From positions 1 to 29,261 of IMG/VR virus record IMGVR_UViG_3300044617_001170: DNA of 29,261 nucleotides; one strand, 5' to 3'. Numbering within the stretch: the first letter of the stretch is position 1; every line of letters begins with the position of its first letter. Made by a program: the position numbers and the translations under genes. A model generated the notes under the pieces. It did no database searches and had not been told where the DNA came from. It saw only the letters and a list, made by a program, of their open reading frames with translations. Source of the stretch: a virus. Positions 1-8,705 of this stretch are shown in pieces.

Positions 1-78
1 AACAGTATCTAATATGCTTGTTTCTATCTCAATAGTATTAGCTACTGGCTCTAAAATTTCCAGTATAAAATCACTCAT
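1..78 (-). CDS. Partial CDS, unknown phage protein (N-terminus only)
   Basis: The reading frame starts at the ATG complementary to 76-78, directly after the TAA of the gene at 79-477 (TAAATG junction), and runs off the left edge. Twenty-six residues are visible, beginning MSDFILEILEP. The zero-gap junction suggests translational coupling with the upstream neck/tail gene. Too little is present to assign a family; by position it is probably another virion structural gene. Confidence 0.6.
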   Translation of the reverse strand, partial: MSDFILEILEPVANTIEIETSILDTV

Positions 79-477
79 TTAGCACACTAGTTCGTTTAAA
101 GATTGACTAAATCGTTTAACAAAAGATATTGTTCCAAATAATGGTCTTATAGTATATTTTCCTCCACTAGTATATAAATCATCTGGGCTTTGTAATTCTA
201 AATCATATTTAGCCATACTAAAAGTATAAGTATTAGTGACTGATGCGGGAATCATAAGAGTTAATTTGCCATTAACTCCATCTATAGTAAATTTATATAA
301 ACTATAATCGGTATTTTTAGAGCTAAAAGTTTGAAAAGCATTAGTATTGGTTTTCCAGACTAATCGGGCACACCAATTAGTTAAATTTATAGGATTTCCA
401 TTAGAATCTTTATAAACTAGACTAATTTTAAATGATGTACCTTGCTCTATAGCAAAATCATATTTACTTGCTGCCAT
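79..477 (-). CDS. Putative virion structural (neck/tail-type) protein
   Basis: This 132-residue protein starts at the ATG complementary to 475-477, with AGGTG 6-7 nt upstream; a GTG nine bases earlier lies inside that ribosome binding site and is less likely. The pattern of an N-terminal beta-rich stretch (FAIEQGTSFKISLVYKD), a GKLTLMIPA strand and YDLELQSP followed by a final strand resembles small beta-sandwich proteins found next to capsid genes in many tailed phages. The first gene after the capsid terminator, it lies in the same direction as the head genes. The family call comes from memory of the sequence pattern, not a search. It could equally be a neck, tail or baseplate component. 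Confidence 0.55.
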   Translation of the reverse strand: MAASKYDFAIEQGTSFKISLVYKDSNGNPINLTNWCARLVWKTNTNAFQTFSSKNTDYSLYKFTIDGVNGKLTLMIPASVTNTYTFSMAKYDLELQSPDDLYTSGGKYTIRPLFGTISFVKRFSQSLNELVC

Positions 478-524
478 AGTATTCACCTATTAGTGTTATT
501 AAGATAAATAGTTATACACCCAAT

Positions 525-549
525 AAAAAAGGCTGGCACTAGGCCAGCC
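525..549 (-). terminator. Rho-independent terminator after the capsid gene
   Basis: On the minus strand a GGCTGGC/GCCAGCC hairpin with a short loop is followed by six T residues (A-run at 525-530 on the plus strand). It lies 37 bases beyond the capsid stop codon and would end or attenuate the head operon, insulating abundant capsid mRNA from the tail genes beyond. Confidence 0.85.
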
Positions 550-585
550 CTTTTCATTGTGATTGCGCTGTAGATGACTATCGGA

Positions 586-1605
586 TCATAGTGAACCAAT
601 TAGAACTCTACGGTTATCTAGAACGGCAAAACCTAGTTCTGCCCAACCGTAGAAACCAGCTCTCTTCTGACGATGTAGTGTCTCGTCTTCGAAGATCTGA
701 ACTTCTTGGCGAATTGGCATTATGAAACTGTCTCTCTTGCGAAGATCAAGACCAACTACGATCTCAGTCTTGCCTGCTGGCATTGAGGCGCCTAGGCCAC
801 CAGAAGCAGAACTGTAGAATAGTTGGTACTGTTGACCAACACCTAGTTCGTCTAGGTCGTGTAGATTAACACCGAATACTCTATTGATGGCTCCGTCGTT
901 AGCTGTATAGATCTCTCTACGAGTTACTTCGTCGATTTGATCAACACCCCAATTACGAATGTCTTCCATAGCTTCTGGACTAACATAAAGATCTGTTAAA
1001 AGACCTCTGTTAGCTGAAGTACTATTACCACCACCGTTACGACGCATAACAGTTTTCATTAAACTGACTAAGCGCTTTGTGAACTGACTAGCGTTGGCAT
1101 CACTATCGTATACAACGATATTACGATCAACACCAGCAGCAAGTAGTGTGTGCCAACCATCATCATTCATCTTCTTAACGAAGGAAGCTTCGAGAACTTC
1201 CATAGCACGACCAACAACGTCCCAACGGGCGTCACGAGCATACTTTAGAAGATAATCGATACTAGCACCAACGTCATAGGTTGGGACCATGACGTAATCG
1301 CCTTCAACATGGCGCTCTGGAATGTAGCCATGATTTGGGATTGTATAGGCAACGAAGTCTTTTTCTGTGCCTGGAGCTAAGAAATCGAGTGGGAATTCTG
1401 GAGTAGCACTTTGAGCTAATTGAATTGGCTCGAAGATACCATCAAGAACATCGCCACTAAGAATACCCTTACGAAGAGGAAGCTCAAGAGCTTTTGCAAA
1501 CTCTGCATTAGCAGCAAGAGCAGTCTCTCTATTAGCCGAACCAGAACGCATTAGAAGGTCTGTTAATTCTGGTGTTGGCTGAAATCTTTCGGTTTTAGCT
1601 GACAT
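586..1605 (-). CDS. Major capsid protein (HK97-fold type)
   Basis: This 339-residue protein would form the capsid shell. Its place after portal, protease-scaffold and decoration genes, its length, and its C-terminal features (GVNLHDLDELG, a glycine-rich loop, then IVVGLDLRKRDSFIMPIRQEVQ and a final EDETLHRQKRAGFYGWAELGFAVLDNRRVL segment) are typical of HK97-fold major capsid proteins. The start has GGGAG 9 bases upstream. Codon use is visibly richer in G/C-ending codons than in the neighbouring genes, as expected for a very highly expressed product. It is followed by a strong terminator. The family-level call rests on context and pattern, not on a search. Confidence 0.85.
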   Translation of the reverse strand: MSAKTERFQPTPELTDLLMRSGSANRETALAANAEFAKALELPLRKGILSGDVLDGIFEPIQLAQSATPEFPLDFLAPGTEKDFVAYTIPNHGYIPERHVEGDYVMVPTYDVGASIDYLLKYARDARWDVVGRAMEVLEASFVKKMNDDGWHTLLAAGVDRNIVVYDSDANASQFTKRLVSLMKTVMRRNGGGNSTSANRGLLTDLYVSPEAMEDIRNWGVDQIDEVTRREIYTANDGAINRVFGVNLHDLDELGVGQQYQLFYSSASGGLGASMPAGKTEIVVGLDLRKRDSFIMPIRQEVQIFEDETLHRQKRAGFYGWAELGFAVLDNRRVLIGSL

Positions 1606-1635
1606 GTGTTTTTCTCCCTTTATTTAAAAAATGAA

Positions 1636-2094
1636 TTATAGGTTAACTGATACTTTGGCATAACCGTCGGCGTCTTTGGCACTGAGGAACTGGCCAATCT
1701 TAACGGCGTTAGTTGAGCTTGTTCCAATTAGGCCGCTGACACCAACATAAGCATCAGCACCAGCAGATGGTGTTGTGCCTGCAACTAGTTGATTTGTGGT
1801 TACTTGACCTACTCTAAGTAGGGTCACCTTGCCACCAACTTGTGTTTCGTCTTTGTGCCAATTGATGTGTTGTCTTGTTAGATCAAGATTAACAACATCA
1901 TTTAATAGAACACCTACTGGCTTGGCGCCAGAAGCTACAGCAGCATAAGCTACTACGGCATTGCCATCATCCATTGAGACGCCGACGCCGCTTGTGGCTG
2001 TTACAACACTAGCAACACCGCCTCTTTCGGCTGTTGTGCTCATGAAGAATGAAACGTCAGTTAAAAGTTCGATACGATCTGGTTTTAGAGCCAT
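1636..2094 (-). CDS. Putative capsid decoration/stabilisation protein
   Basis: This 152-residue protein is rich in Ala, Val, Gly and Thr, with predicted short beta strands (KPVGVLLNDVVNLDL, KVTLLRVGQVTTNQL) and no charged clusters. The gene sits between the scaffold-protease and capsid genes, the usual place of head decoration proteins such as lambda gpD analogues. CGGAGA lies 8 bases before the ATG. Codon use resembles that of the capsid gene next to it, which fits a protein needed in capsid-like amounts. The function is inferred mainly from position and composition. Confidence 0.6.
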   Translation of the reverse strand: MALKPDRIELLTDVSFFMSTTAERGGVASVVTATSGVGVSMDDGNAVVAYAAVASGAKPVGVLLNDVVNLDLTRQHINWHKDETQVGGKVTLLRVGQVTTNQLVAGTTPSAGADAYVGVSGLIGTSSTNAVKIGQFLSAKDADGYAKVSVNL

Positions 2095-2120
2095 TGTAAT
2101 TTCTCCGTATTAGTTGGTTA

Positions 2121-2825
2121 TTACTTGTTAGTTTTCTTGCCTAGTTTACTTGATACAAATTCGACCAATGCTGCTCTAGTTGACTCTAGTGCAGATTCTA
2201 CATCGTTACTGCCAACACCTAGATTAACGTTTGCTTCAACCTCGGCTGTTTCTAGTACCGATGGGTCTGCTTCAATTGAAGTTTCTTCTGATGCTCTTTT
2301 GCGCATCATCATGGCTTCTTCTTCTTTGTCTTTCTTTTTGAATTTTTCTAACCAAGGTGGCAATTTGCCAGCAAAAAGAGAAGTCATAGCTTCAAAAGCT
2401 TCGTCATCCAAACTTTCGAATTTGTCAACTGTTGCTTCAGCTGATTCGTTATCAATACCAGCCTCAATTAAAGTAGCCATTCTCTTCATCTTCTTTTCTT
2501 TCTTCATCATGGCTTCTTCTTTAGCAACATATTCTGCGATAGTGGTAAGAGCAGCCTGTAATTCACTCTTAGCCTTTTTCATATCTTCTTCTTTTTTCAT
2601 TTGCTCTTCGTTCTTTTTGGCTGCTTCTGATTTGATTTGATCAATTTCAGCTAGTAGTGCCTCGTTAGCAACAGTTAGCTCTTCGATTTTTGATGTTAAT
2701 TCTGCGGCATTAACTTCAGCAACTGGAGCAACTTCAGTTTGCTCTGTTACTGTTTCTGCCACTACTTCTGCTACTGTTGGAACTTCTTTGGTTTCCATCT
2801 CTGTCTCTGTATTAGCTGAACTCAT
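2121..2825 (-). CDS. Nested scaffold protein from internal start
   Basis: In frame within the protease-scaffold gene, the ATG complementary to 2823-2825 (residue 282, reading MSSANTETEMETKE) has GGAGA complementary to 2834-2838, 8 bases upstream. This is as good a ribosome binding site as any in the operon. The product would be 234 residues, all coiled-coil scaffold without protease. Nested scaffolds of this type are established for lambda (Nu3 within C) and herpesvirus UL26.5. Here the separate product is an inference from the start signals. Confidence 0.5.
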   Translation of the reverse strand: MSSANTETEMETKEVPTVAEVVAETVTEQTEVAPVAEVNAAELTSKIEELTVANEALLAEIDQIKSEAAKKNEEQMKKEEDMKKAKSELQAALTTIAEYVAKEEAMMKKEKKMKRMATLIEAGIDNESAEATVDKFESLDDEAFEAMTSLFAGKLPPWLEKFKKKDKEEEAMMMRKRASEETSIEADPSVLETAEVEANVNLGVGSNDVESALESTRAALVEFVSSKLGKKTNK

Positions 2826-3668
2826 AATTAAAGTCTCCGATTGTATATTGGATTGAAAATTTAATACACCTGAATTGACAATTTCTTCATTTTTTTCTTC
2901 AATATTATCATTACTAGCAACTGCATTTACTGGAACTATTATGTTTTTAGAAAAAATAACGCTATCTTCGTTGGCCGGTCTGTTCACAAAACCCTTACCG
3001 GTAAAGGTGATATTTCTTAAAACTCTACCAATTTTATAGTTCTCGTGTTCTCCGACTCCTCCATATGATCTTAAAAATTTTGTTAAATATGCAGTATCTT
3101 CATTTCGTCCAAGAACATGATATTGACCAGTGCCATTATCTAATAAGCCATAATCAAACCCCTTAAAGAAGCACTCCATACTAACATATTTAGTTCCGTC
3201 TTCTATTTCTGATATTAATTTCATGGATCTTTCGCGTAAATTTTCGTCGCTAAAACCCTTGTATATAACTGATCCTGTTAAAATGTGATATTTTTCAGGA
3301 AGATTCTCTATTGGGGTATTTTCGTCAATTAAAATTCCATCTTCTGTTATGGGCCAATTAGAAACAATATGACCGATAATAGAGTGCTCATCATGCTCAA
3401 GATTAGTAGGTTTATGTTCTGGGGTATTTTTAGCATTCCATACTTCTACCTTGTCAAAAATGTCATCATTTTTATTCCAAGATGACGAAACTAAAATAGA
3501 TTGAACATAATATAGGTCTTCATCATCAAATGACGCTATGCTTTTAAAGTATTTTGAATCTTTTTTGGAGCCACCATATGGCTCAACAACACAAGCATAT
3601 GATATAGAAGCAGAGGCTTTAAGAGACTCTTCTAATCCATCAAGTTTTTCTTGCTCATATATTTTCAT
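2121..3668 (-). CDS. Fused prohead maturation protease and scaffold
   Basis: The 515 residues fall into two parts. Residues 1 to about 250 look like a prohead protease of the herpesvirus-assemblin/phage type: SILVSSSWNKNDDIFDKVEVW, then a histidine-rich LEHDEHSIIGH (residues 90-100) and YVSMECFF with Ser163, plausible His/Ser catalytic residues. Residues from about 280 to the end are charged, Glu/Lys/Ala-rich coiled coil (for example KKNEEQMKKEEDMKKAK), as in scaffolds that fill the procapsid. The gene lies between portal and decoration genes. An internal ATG with a strong ribosome binding site at 2823-2838 could yield scaffold alone. Catalytic residues are proposed from pattern, not from an alignment. 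Confidence 0.75.
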   Translation of the reverse strand: MKIYEQEKLDGLEESLKASASISYACVVEPYGGSKKDSKYFKSIASFDDEDLYYVQSILVSSSWNKNDDIFDKVEVWNAKNTPEHKPTNLEHDEHSIIGHIVSNWPITEDGILIDENTPIENLPEKYHILTGSVIYKGFSDENLRERSMKLISEIEDGTKYVSMECFFKGFDYGLLDNGTGQYHVLGRNEDTAYLTKFLRSYGGVGEHENYKIGRVLRNITFTGKGFVNRPANEDSVIFSKNIIVPVNAVASNDNIEEKNEEIVNSGVLNFQSNIQSETLIMSSANTETEMETKEVPTVAEVVAETVTEQTEVAPVAEVNAAELTSKIEELTVANEALLAEIDQIKSEAAKKNEEQMKKEEDMKKAKSELQAALTTIAEYVAKEEAMMKKEKKMKRMATLIEAGIDNESAEATVDKFESLDDEAFEAMTSLFAGKLPPWLEKFKKKDKEEEAMMMRKRASEETSIEADPSVLETAEVEANVNLGVGSNDVESALESTRAALVEFVSSKLGKKTNK

Positions 3669-3690
3669 ATTATTTAACCTTTTATTTTGG

Positions 3691-5877
3691 TTAGTTATCT
3701 ATTTCGTTATACACCATAGAATAAAAAGAGGCTTTAGCTTGCTTAGTTTCATCAACAGAAAGTTCTCTGCCTAAATCTGACTGTAGAGCTTTTAGCCATA
3801 AATAATAGTTATTAAGATAAGGACTGGTTGTTGATGCTATAAGATTTATAGTATTATCTTCACTTAGCGCTGAAAATGGACTAATTGATAATAGCACATT
3901 TGTTTTTATGCTTTCTAGTTTTTCAGATTCTATATTACTTAAGCTTCTTAGATTTTTCTTATTAAAAAACTCTAACACTATAGGATTAATTATTTCACTA
4001 ATTTTATCCTGTGCTCCTGATGCCCACATGGATAATTTGGCGCCAGTCTGAGGAGAAAACTTTTTAGTCTTTCTTTTTTCTGTATCTTTGGACAACTTCG
4101 GGCGACCTTCTCCGGACTGCTTAGGCAATGAAGAAGTTTTTGGAGAACCATTACCTCCAACTGGCACTCCTGGAGTTTTCATTTCTAATGCGGGTTTTTC
4201 CCCACCCTTTTTCTTGTCTAGTTCTAAACCAACCTGACTTGGGGCAACTACTCCTGTTTGTAATGCTATTTTCTTTAATGAATTCTCAAACTGAGGATCA
4301 AACCACGGACCAGATTTAGCAACCATTCTATTACTATCTCTTTCTCGACTCTCTCTATTAAGTCTTGTTTTCTCCATATCAGGATCAAATCCAAATTTAG
4401 TTTGTAATAACTCATCACTAATAAGATTACGATCAGCCAACTGAACCAATAAAGCTTTTTCACTATCTTCGTTGCTTAAATCCATTTTATCAAATTCTAA
4501 TTTAGCAGGGTACTTGAAACCCATTGCTTTCTGAACAAGAGCAATTTCTTCTTCCCAAAATTCTATTAATCTGTCTCGACCATATTGAAGTCTTTGAGTA
4601 AGGGTCTTTAAGCTAATGAAATTATTTGTTGTTCCTGCTGCACCAAATGTTCCTGTTAATGTAGGAGGAATACCTAATCCTGCATATATTGCATTAAGGT
4701 GGGGAATATATTTGCCTTCTCCCAAGAAATTATGAACATTGGTATTGCTTTCCATTAATTCTATATCTGGCCCCCAAATCAAATCCATGGTTCCTCCGCC
4801 AACATTATTACCAAGGATCTGGGCAAGTTTGGATGTGGCTGCTTTGGTTGGAGCAATTTTATGCTCTAAGCTACCTAATTTAAAAATTCTAATATTACTA
4901 ATAGCACCGTCAAGAGCTGCCATGTCAGCTAATTTAAGCTTCTCAACAACTGTAATATCGTCCATGATAGCATAGATCATAGGATATGCCCATGCTTGCC
5001 AATCGTCTTTTTTATAATGAAATACTAGTGTCTTATCGTAATCAAGAGGATATGGTTTCTTGTTTTTAGCAGCTTCTATGATTTGTGCAGGTAGGTTCTC
5101 GATAACTCTCTTTTCGTTTTCTGTTTTGGGATTATTAATAACCTTGCGTAATGAGGCTGGTAAAATTAATTCGTATGTTTTATTGTTTAAGAATGATGAT
5201 AATGCACCAGCAGATACCTCAACGCAAACAGGATCTATAAAAGTATATTTCCATGGGATTTCTCTTTTTTCAACACTAATTTCTGGAAGTTCATTCAGCT
5301 GCATGTCTGCTGTTCCAAGGGCTTTATATAATTTATCAGCAACTTTTATGCTTATCTTTGCTGTTCGTCTGTCTATAACTATGTTGCCGCTTTTATATAG
5401 ATTATTAAGAAATCTTTCGCTACGATCTTTGCCATTTATCTTCTTAAACCATCTTCTATAAAATCTTTCTATTCTTTTATTTCTATGAACTAAACGGATA
5501 CCCTGACTAGCAAAATCGCCCATAAGATCTATTACGTTTTTTACTAATCCCACCCTTTGATAAATTCGCTCTGCTCTTTGTAAGATCATTTTGATCTCAT
5601 TAGGAGGAGCCTCTTGTGGTCTAAATGTATAGTAATCGTCTTTTGTTAATCCTGGGCGACTTCCAGTAAGACCATCTAAACTAGAAAAATCAAGACTATA
5701 TCTTCTTCCTCCTGCGGTTGCCTTTTCTACCAGAGTAAATTCGTCTAGTGATGCCCCAGCAGTTTTTAAAGCTTCTTGTTTACTTAATAAATCATCACCC
5801 CATGTTACATAAGCTTCTGGTGGTGCAGTGTTAGATGTGCCTAAAACTTCCTCTTTTGTTCTTTTTTTATTGGCCAT
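3691..5877 (-). CDS. Portal protein
   Basis: This 728-residue protein would form the dodecameric portal at one capsid vertex, through which DNA is packaged. Evidence is its position directly after the large terminase, its size, and a central region with the portal-like pattern RIYQRVGLVKNVIDLMGDFASQGI, a nucleic-acid-facing helix region, and GLGIPPTLTGTFGAAGTTNNFISLK followed by RDRLIEFWEEEI, resembling the segment before the clip/stem helices. The C-terminal 150 residues are basic and low in complexity (KPALEMKTPGVP...SGEGRPKLSKDTEKRKTKKFSPQTG), then helical. The ribosome binding site is weak. No search was possible, but context leaves little doubt. Confidence 0.85.
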   Translation of the reverse strand: MANKKRTKEEVLGTSNTAPPEAYVTWGDDLLSKQEALKTAGASLDEFTLVEKATAGGRRYSLDFSSLDGLTGSRPGLTKDDYYTFRPQEAPPNEIKMILQRAERIYQRVGLVKNVIDLMGDFASQGIRLVHRNKRIERFYRRWFKKINGKDRSERFLNNLYKSGNIVIDRRTAKISIKVADKLYKALGTADMQLNELPEISVEKREIPWKYTFIDPVCVEVSAGALSSFLNNKTYELILPASLRKVINNPKTENEKRVIENLPAQIIEAAKNKKPYPLDYDKTLVFHYKKDDWQAWAYPMIYAIMDDITVVEKLKLADMAALDGAISNIRIFKLGSLEHKIAPTKAATSKLAQILGNNVGGGTMDLIWGPDIELMESNTNVHNFLGEGKYIPHLNAIYAGLGIPPTLTGTFGAAGTTNNFISLKTLTQRLQYGRDRLIEFWEEEIALVQKAMGFKYPAKLEFDKMDLSNEDSEKALLVQLADRNLISDELLQTKFGFDPDMEKTRLNRESRERDSNRMVAKSGPWFDPQFENSLKKIALQTGVVAPSQVGLELDKKKGGEKPALEMKTPGVPVGGNGSPKTSSLPKQSGEGRPKLSKDTEKRKTKKFSPQTGAKLSMWASGAQDKISEIINPIVLEFFNKKNLRSLSNIESEKLESIKTNVLLSISPFSALSEDNTINLIASTTSPYLNNYYLWLKALQSDLGRELSVDETKQAKASFYSMVYNEIDN

Positions 5878-5934
5878 AATTGTTAATTCTAATGTAATGA
5901 GATTGTAAAGTGATTACTGATTTAATAATACACT

Positions 5935-7959
5935 TTATCTATAAATTCCTGTATATACGTCATCATTTGCTCCGTTAACAAACCATTCTGGTCCTCTGTA
6001 CATATTGCCATTGTTTTTAACCGAGTCTTTAGCGTTGGCTCCTATTATATCATAATCAATAGGTTTTAGGCTTTTATTAAGTTGTCTTGCTAACATATTG
6101 GCAATAATTAAAGAACTATAGCGGTCCTTTCGTAATCTTCCTTTTCTTCCTTGTCCTAGTTTAGTTTCTGGTGTGTCCCAGCGATCTCTAGCGTTCGGTC
6201 CTTGACTAGTTTGTGTCATGACTATGGTGGTAAGCTCATTTTTTAATTCTTCAATTTCTAATATGCATTCGCTAACACTATCGTATAATGGATTTAAATC
6301 TGTTTCCAATATGCTTTTGCCTTCTCTTTCTATAGCTAGTCCTAGAGTTAAGTTGTCAAACGCAGGAAATAATAAAGCCTTATCTTCTAAATCTTTTCGC
6401 AACCCGTGATTGGCTTGACTTGTCCATTCAGCTTTTGCAAACTGTATTAATTCTAAAACATGCAATCCTGGTTGATCATCCGTGTCTTTACTTTTATCTT
6501 CAATTGTTGGCCAAATTAATATTTCTCCTTCCTCCAGCTTATTTGGATCGTGCAGCGATTCTTCAATAGCCACACCACCTCCTTGAGCGTCCATCCCTAT
6601 TTTAATGGGCTTAAACGTTTTCATCAAATTTCTAATTTTACGAGCACAGAAACCATAGAAATCATGTTCCGTTATGAGTCCGGTTTTTTGGCGCTCTTTA
6701 AAATTAGCTCTATTAGTAGTCCAGCAATACACGATCTTGGAATGCGTCGGATTAACTTCCAATACAACTATACTAAAATTATCTTGCTCACTAGCAGGAT
6801 CGATACCATATACATATTCTTTATTAGGGTCTCCTTTTGTTATGGCGTCGAACATTACTGGTTTTCCATCTATGATTATTTGGGTGTTGGACACCACGCA
6901 ACTTTCTATTAAACTTCGTCTAAAAAATCCCTCACTATCTTTTACGAAACATGCAGCATATTCCATATTGTATATACCGCTATGTATTGTAGCTTTAGCT
7001 CTACTAACTTGTTTATCATCCATGAATCCTTTTGGAATAAGCTCATAAGGAATTCGAATAATACTATAATCTTTCCAGTTAAAGCTATCAGGAACTTCTC
7101 CTTTGAATATGTCTTCAAGTTTTCTTTTGTCCCCTTTGCTTTCTATGATAGCCTTATATCTTTTCCAATAACTAGCAAAGTGTTTAAAGTCATAGTCTGC
7201 TGTGCCACTAATTATAGCTTGATTTCCCATTTTAGTATTTAGCACTTCTAGCTCTTCATTCCATATTCCTGCTTCTATCATTGCGTTCTTTTTAGCTTCT
7301 TCTTTAACATTTTGAATAGGACTAGCAGATACCGCAGCGAATCCGGAAACTACTGTTTCGTATATATCTGGTGATATGGATGCAAATTCGTCAGCAATAA
7401 TAATATGTGCTCTCAAACCTCTAATCTTGCTTCCGTCGCCCATAGGGATAGCAATCGTCCAACTGTCACCTAGTCTTATAGTGCATCTGTCTACGTCTCT
7501 TCGCGGACCATCGTCGTTACCATTAAAGATACTTCTTAATATCGGACTACTACGCCAAATGGTTTCCATATATTCGAAAATAATTTTACTTTGACGAAAC
7601 GCGGCGCCTACTACAACTATTTTTGTTCCTGGACAAAATGTACATTTGATAATACAATACAAAGCCATTAAGAACGATTTACCCCAGCCACGACTAGCGA
7701 TATACATTGGAAATGGTCTTATCCAAAATTCTTGTAATATTAAAATTTGCATAGGATGCAATTCAATATTGAATAAAAGCTTCACCATACTACCAATATA
7801 CTTTGGATCTTTTAAAACTTTCATCAGATGAAGATCAGGCAGTTCAATATCTCTTTCTGATCTATTGATCATCACATTTTTATTGATTTTAAGTTGACTT
7901 ACGTCGCCCAGACCTAGCCAAGCGTCATCAAAAGATATCTTATTTAACGATTCAGCCAT
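5935..7959 (-). CDS. Terminase large subunit
   Basis: This 674-residue protein is the ATPase and nuclease that packages DNA into the prohead. Visible motifs: Walker A SRGWGKS at residues 89-95, Walker B IIIADEF at 186-192 with its catalytic Glu, a coupling-type SGTADYD near 251, and an RNase H-like nuclease domain with candidate metal-binding acids in YGIDPAS (Asp387) and IGMDAQGGG (Asp457). The start ATG overlaps the end of the ERCC4 nuclease gene by 8 bases. The portal gene follows after 57 bases. Length and order agree with large terminases of T4-like or other headful-packaging phages. Confidence 0.93.
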   Translation of the reverse strand: MAESLNKISFDDAWLGLGDVSQLKINKNVMINRSERDIELPDLHLMKVLKDPKYIGSMVKLLFNIELHPMQILILQEFWIRPFPMYIASRGWGKSFLMALYCIIKCTFCPGTKIVVVGAAFRQSKIIFEYMETIWRSSPILRSIFNGNDDGPRRDVDRCTIRLGDSWTIAIPMGDGSKIRGLRAHIIIADEFASISPDIYETVVSGFAAVSASPIQNVKEEAKKNAMIEAGIWNEELEVLNTKMGNQAIISGTADYDFKHFASYWKRYKAIIESKGDKRKLEDIFKGEVPDSFNWKDYSIIRIPYELIPKGFMDDKQVSRAKATIHSGIYNMEYAACFVKDSEGFFRRSLIESCVVSNTQIIIDGKPVMFDAITKGDPNKEYVYGIDPASEQDNFSIVVLEVNPTHSKIVYCWTTNRANFKERQKTGLITEHDFYGFCARKIRNLMKTFKPIKIGMDAQGGGVAIEESLHDPNKLEEGEILIWPTIEDKSKDTDDQPGLHVLELIQFAKAEWTSQANHGLRKDLEDKALLFPAFDNLTLGLAIEREGKSILETDLNPLYDSVSECILEIEELKNELTTIVMTQTSQGPNARDRWDTPETKLGQGRKGRLRKDRYSSLIIANMLARQLNKSLKPIDYDIIGANAKDSVKNNGNMYRGPEWFVNGANDDVYTGIYR

Positions 7960-8440
7960 CTGATTTTTTAACCATTTCTATATAATGTATTTTCTTAAAG
8001 ATAAATTCAGCTATCTTTTCAGCATTAGACGCGCTACCGCAAAATATAACTTTAATATTATGATTTAGTTGTAGCTCTAAAATATTCTTAATAAGAAAGG
8101 AAGGAGTAATCTTAACTTTATCCCACATTCTTTTAGGAACAGTACTTCCTTCTGGATATATTAATAGATCTTCGAGATTAAATTCTAATAATAAAAATGA
8201 ATATTTAAATTGGCTCAATCGCATCACAACATCTTTGAATCGACTCTCGACAATGTTAGTTGCAAATTCGCTAGAGCTTTTCTTTCTCTCAATAGTTAAT
8301 ATGTGCTCTAAGCCCTCAATACTATAGTCCCCGGTATCTAACTTTTTATGAGCCTTGGTATAGTCGTTAAAATTCCACGGCTGTTGTTCTCTGGTATCTA
8401 TTATTATGGTAAAGTTATTATAGGTATTATTATTTGTCAT
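7952..8440 (-). CDS. ERCC4-type nuclease
   Basis: This 162-residue protein has the ERCC4/XPF nuclease core: IIDTREQQPW (Asp15, Arg17, Glu18), LDTGDYSI (Asp38) and IERKKSSSEF (Glu51-Arg52-Lys53), matching the family signature GDx(n)ERKx3, with Ser-Glu where Asp is usual at the end. It would cut branched or junction DNA. It overlaps the HNH gene upstream by 11 bases and the terminase downstream by 8 bases, so the three are probably translated together. The context suggests a role in resolving branched replicating DNA before packaging, which is inference. Confidence 0.85.
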   Translation of the reverse strand: MTNNNTYNNFTIIIDTREQQPWNFNDYTKAHKKLDTGDYSIEGLEHILTIERKKSSSEFATNIVESRFKDVVMRLSQFKYSFLLLEFNLEDLLIYPEGSTVPKRMWDKVKITPSFLIKNILELQLNHNIKVIFCGSASNAEKIAEFIFKKIHYIEMVKKSDG

Positions 8441-8705
8441 TTTTTGGCTTCTGCTTTATTATGTTATAAAAAACGGCCTCATAATAAGTTTCTACACCAG
8501 TAATCATTTTATGATGATCTTTACAAAGAGTGATTCCGTTATCTACTTCAAATCGTAGTCCCGGACAATCAGCCCAACGACGAACATGATGAGCATTTAA
8601 TTTTTTCTTGCTAGAACATCCTGGCCACTGACAAGTATGATTGTCTCTTGCATAAATTTTGTTTCTCCATTTTTTATATTCTGGATCATTAAAGTTCCTA
8701 AGCAC
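8430..8705 (-). CDS. HNH endonuclease
   Basis: A small HNH protein with CQWPGC (zinc Cys pair), AHHVRRWADCP and NGITLCKDHHKMI, the canonical HNH core with a second Cys/His ligand set. HNH proteins next to terminase genes often assist DNA packaging, for example HK97 gp74. Start choice: an ATG at 8741 adds MIWLVLILNYTLV, but that stretch is merely another frame of the conserved end of the gmd gene and looks non-coding. A GTG at 8705, overlapping the gmd stop region, is preferred. Neither has a clear ribosome binding site, so the start is uncertain. Confidence 0.8.
   Translation of the reverse strand: MLRNFNDPEYKKWRNKIYARDNHTCQWPGCSSKKKLNAHHVRRWADCPGLRFEVDNGITLCKDHHKMITGVETYYEAVFYNIIKQKPKNDK

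Noticed and set aside
2125-2640. 171-codon plus-strand frame opposite the scaffold
   Set aside because: Ser/Leu-rich antisense product of a Glu/Lys/Ala coiled coil; no ribosome binding site and against the operon direction.
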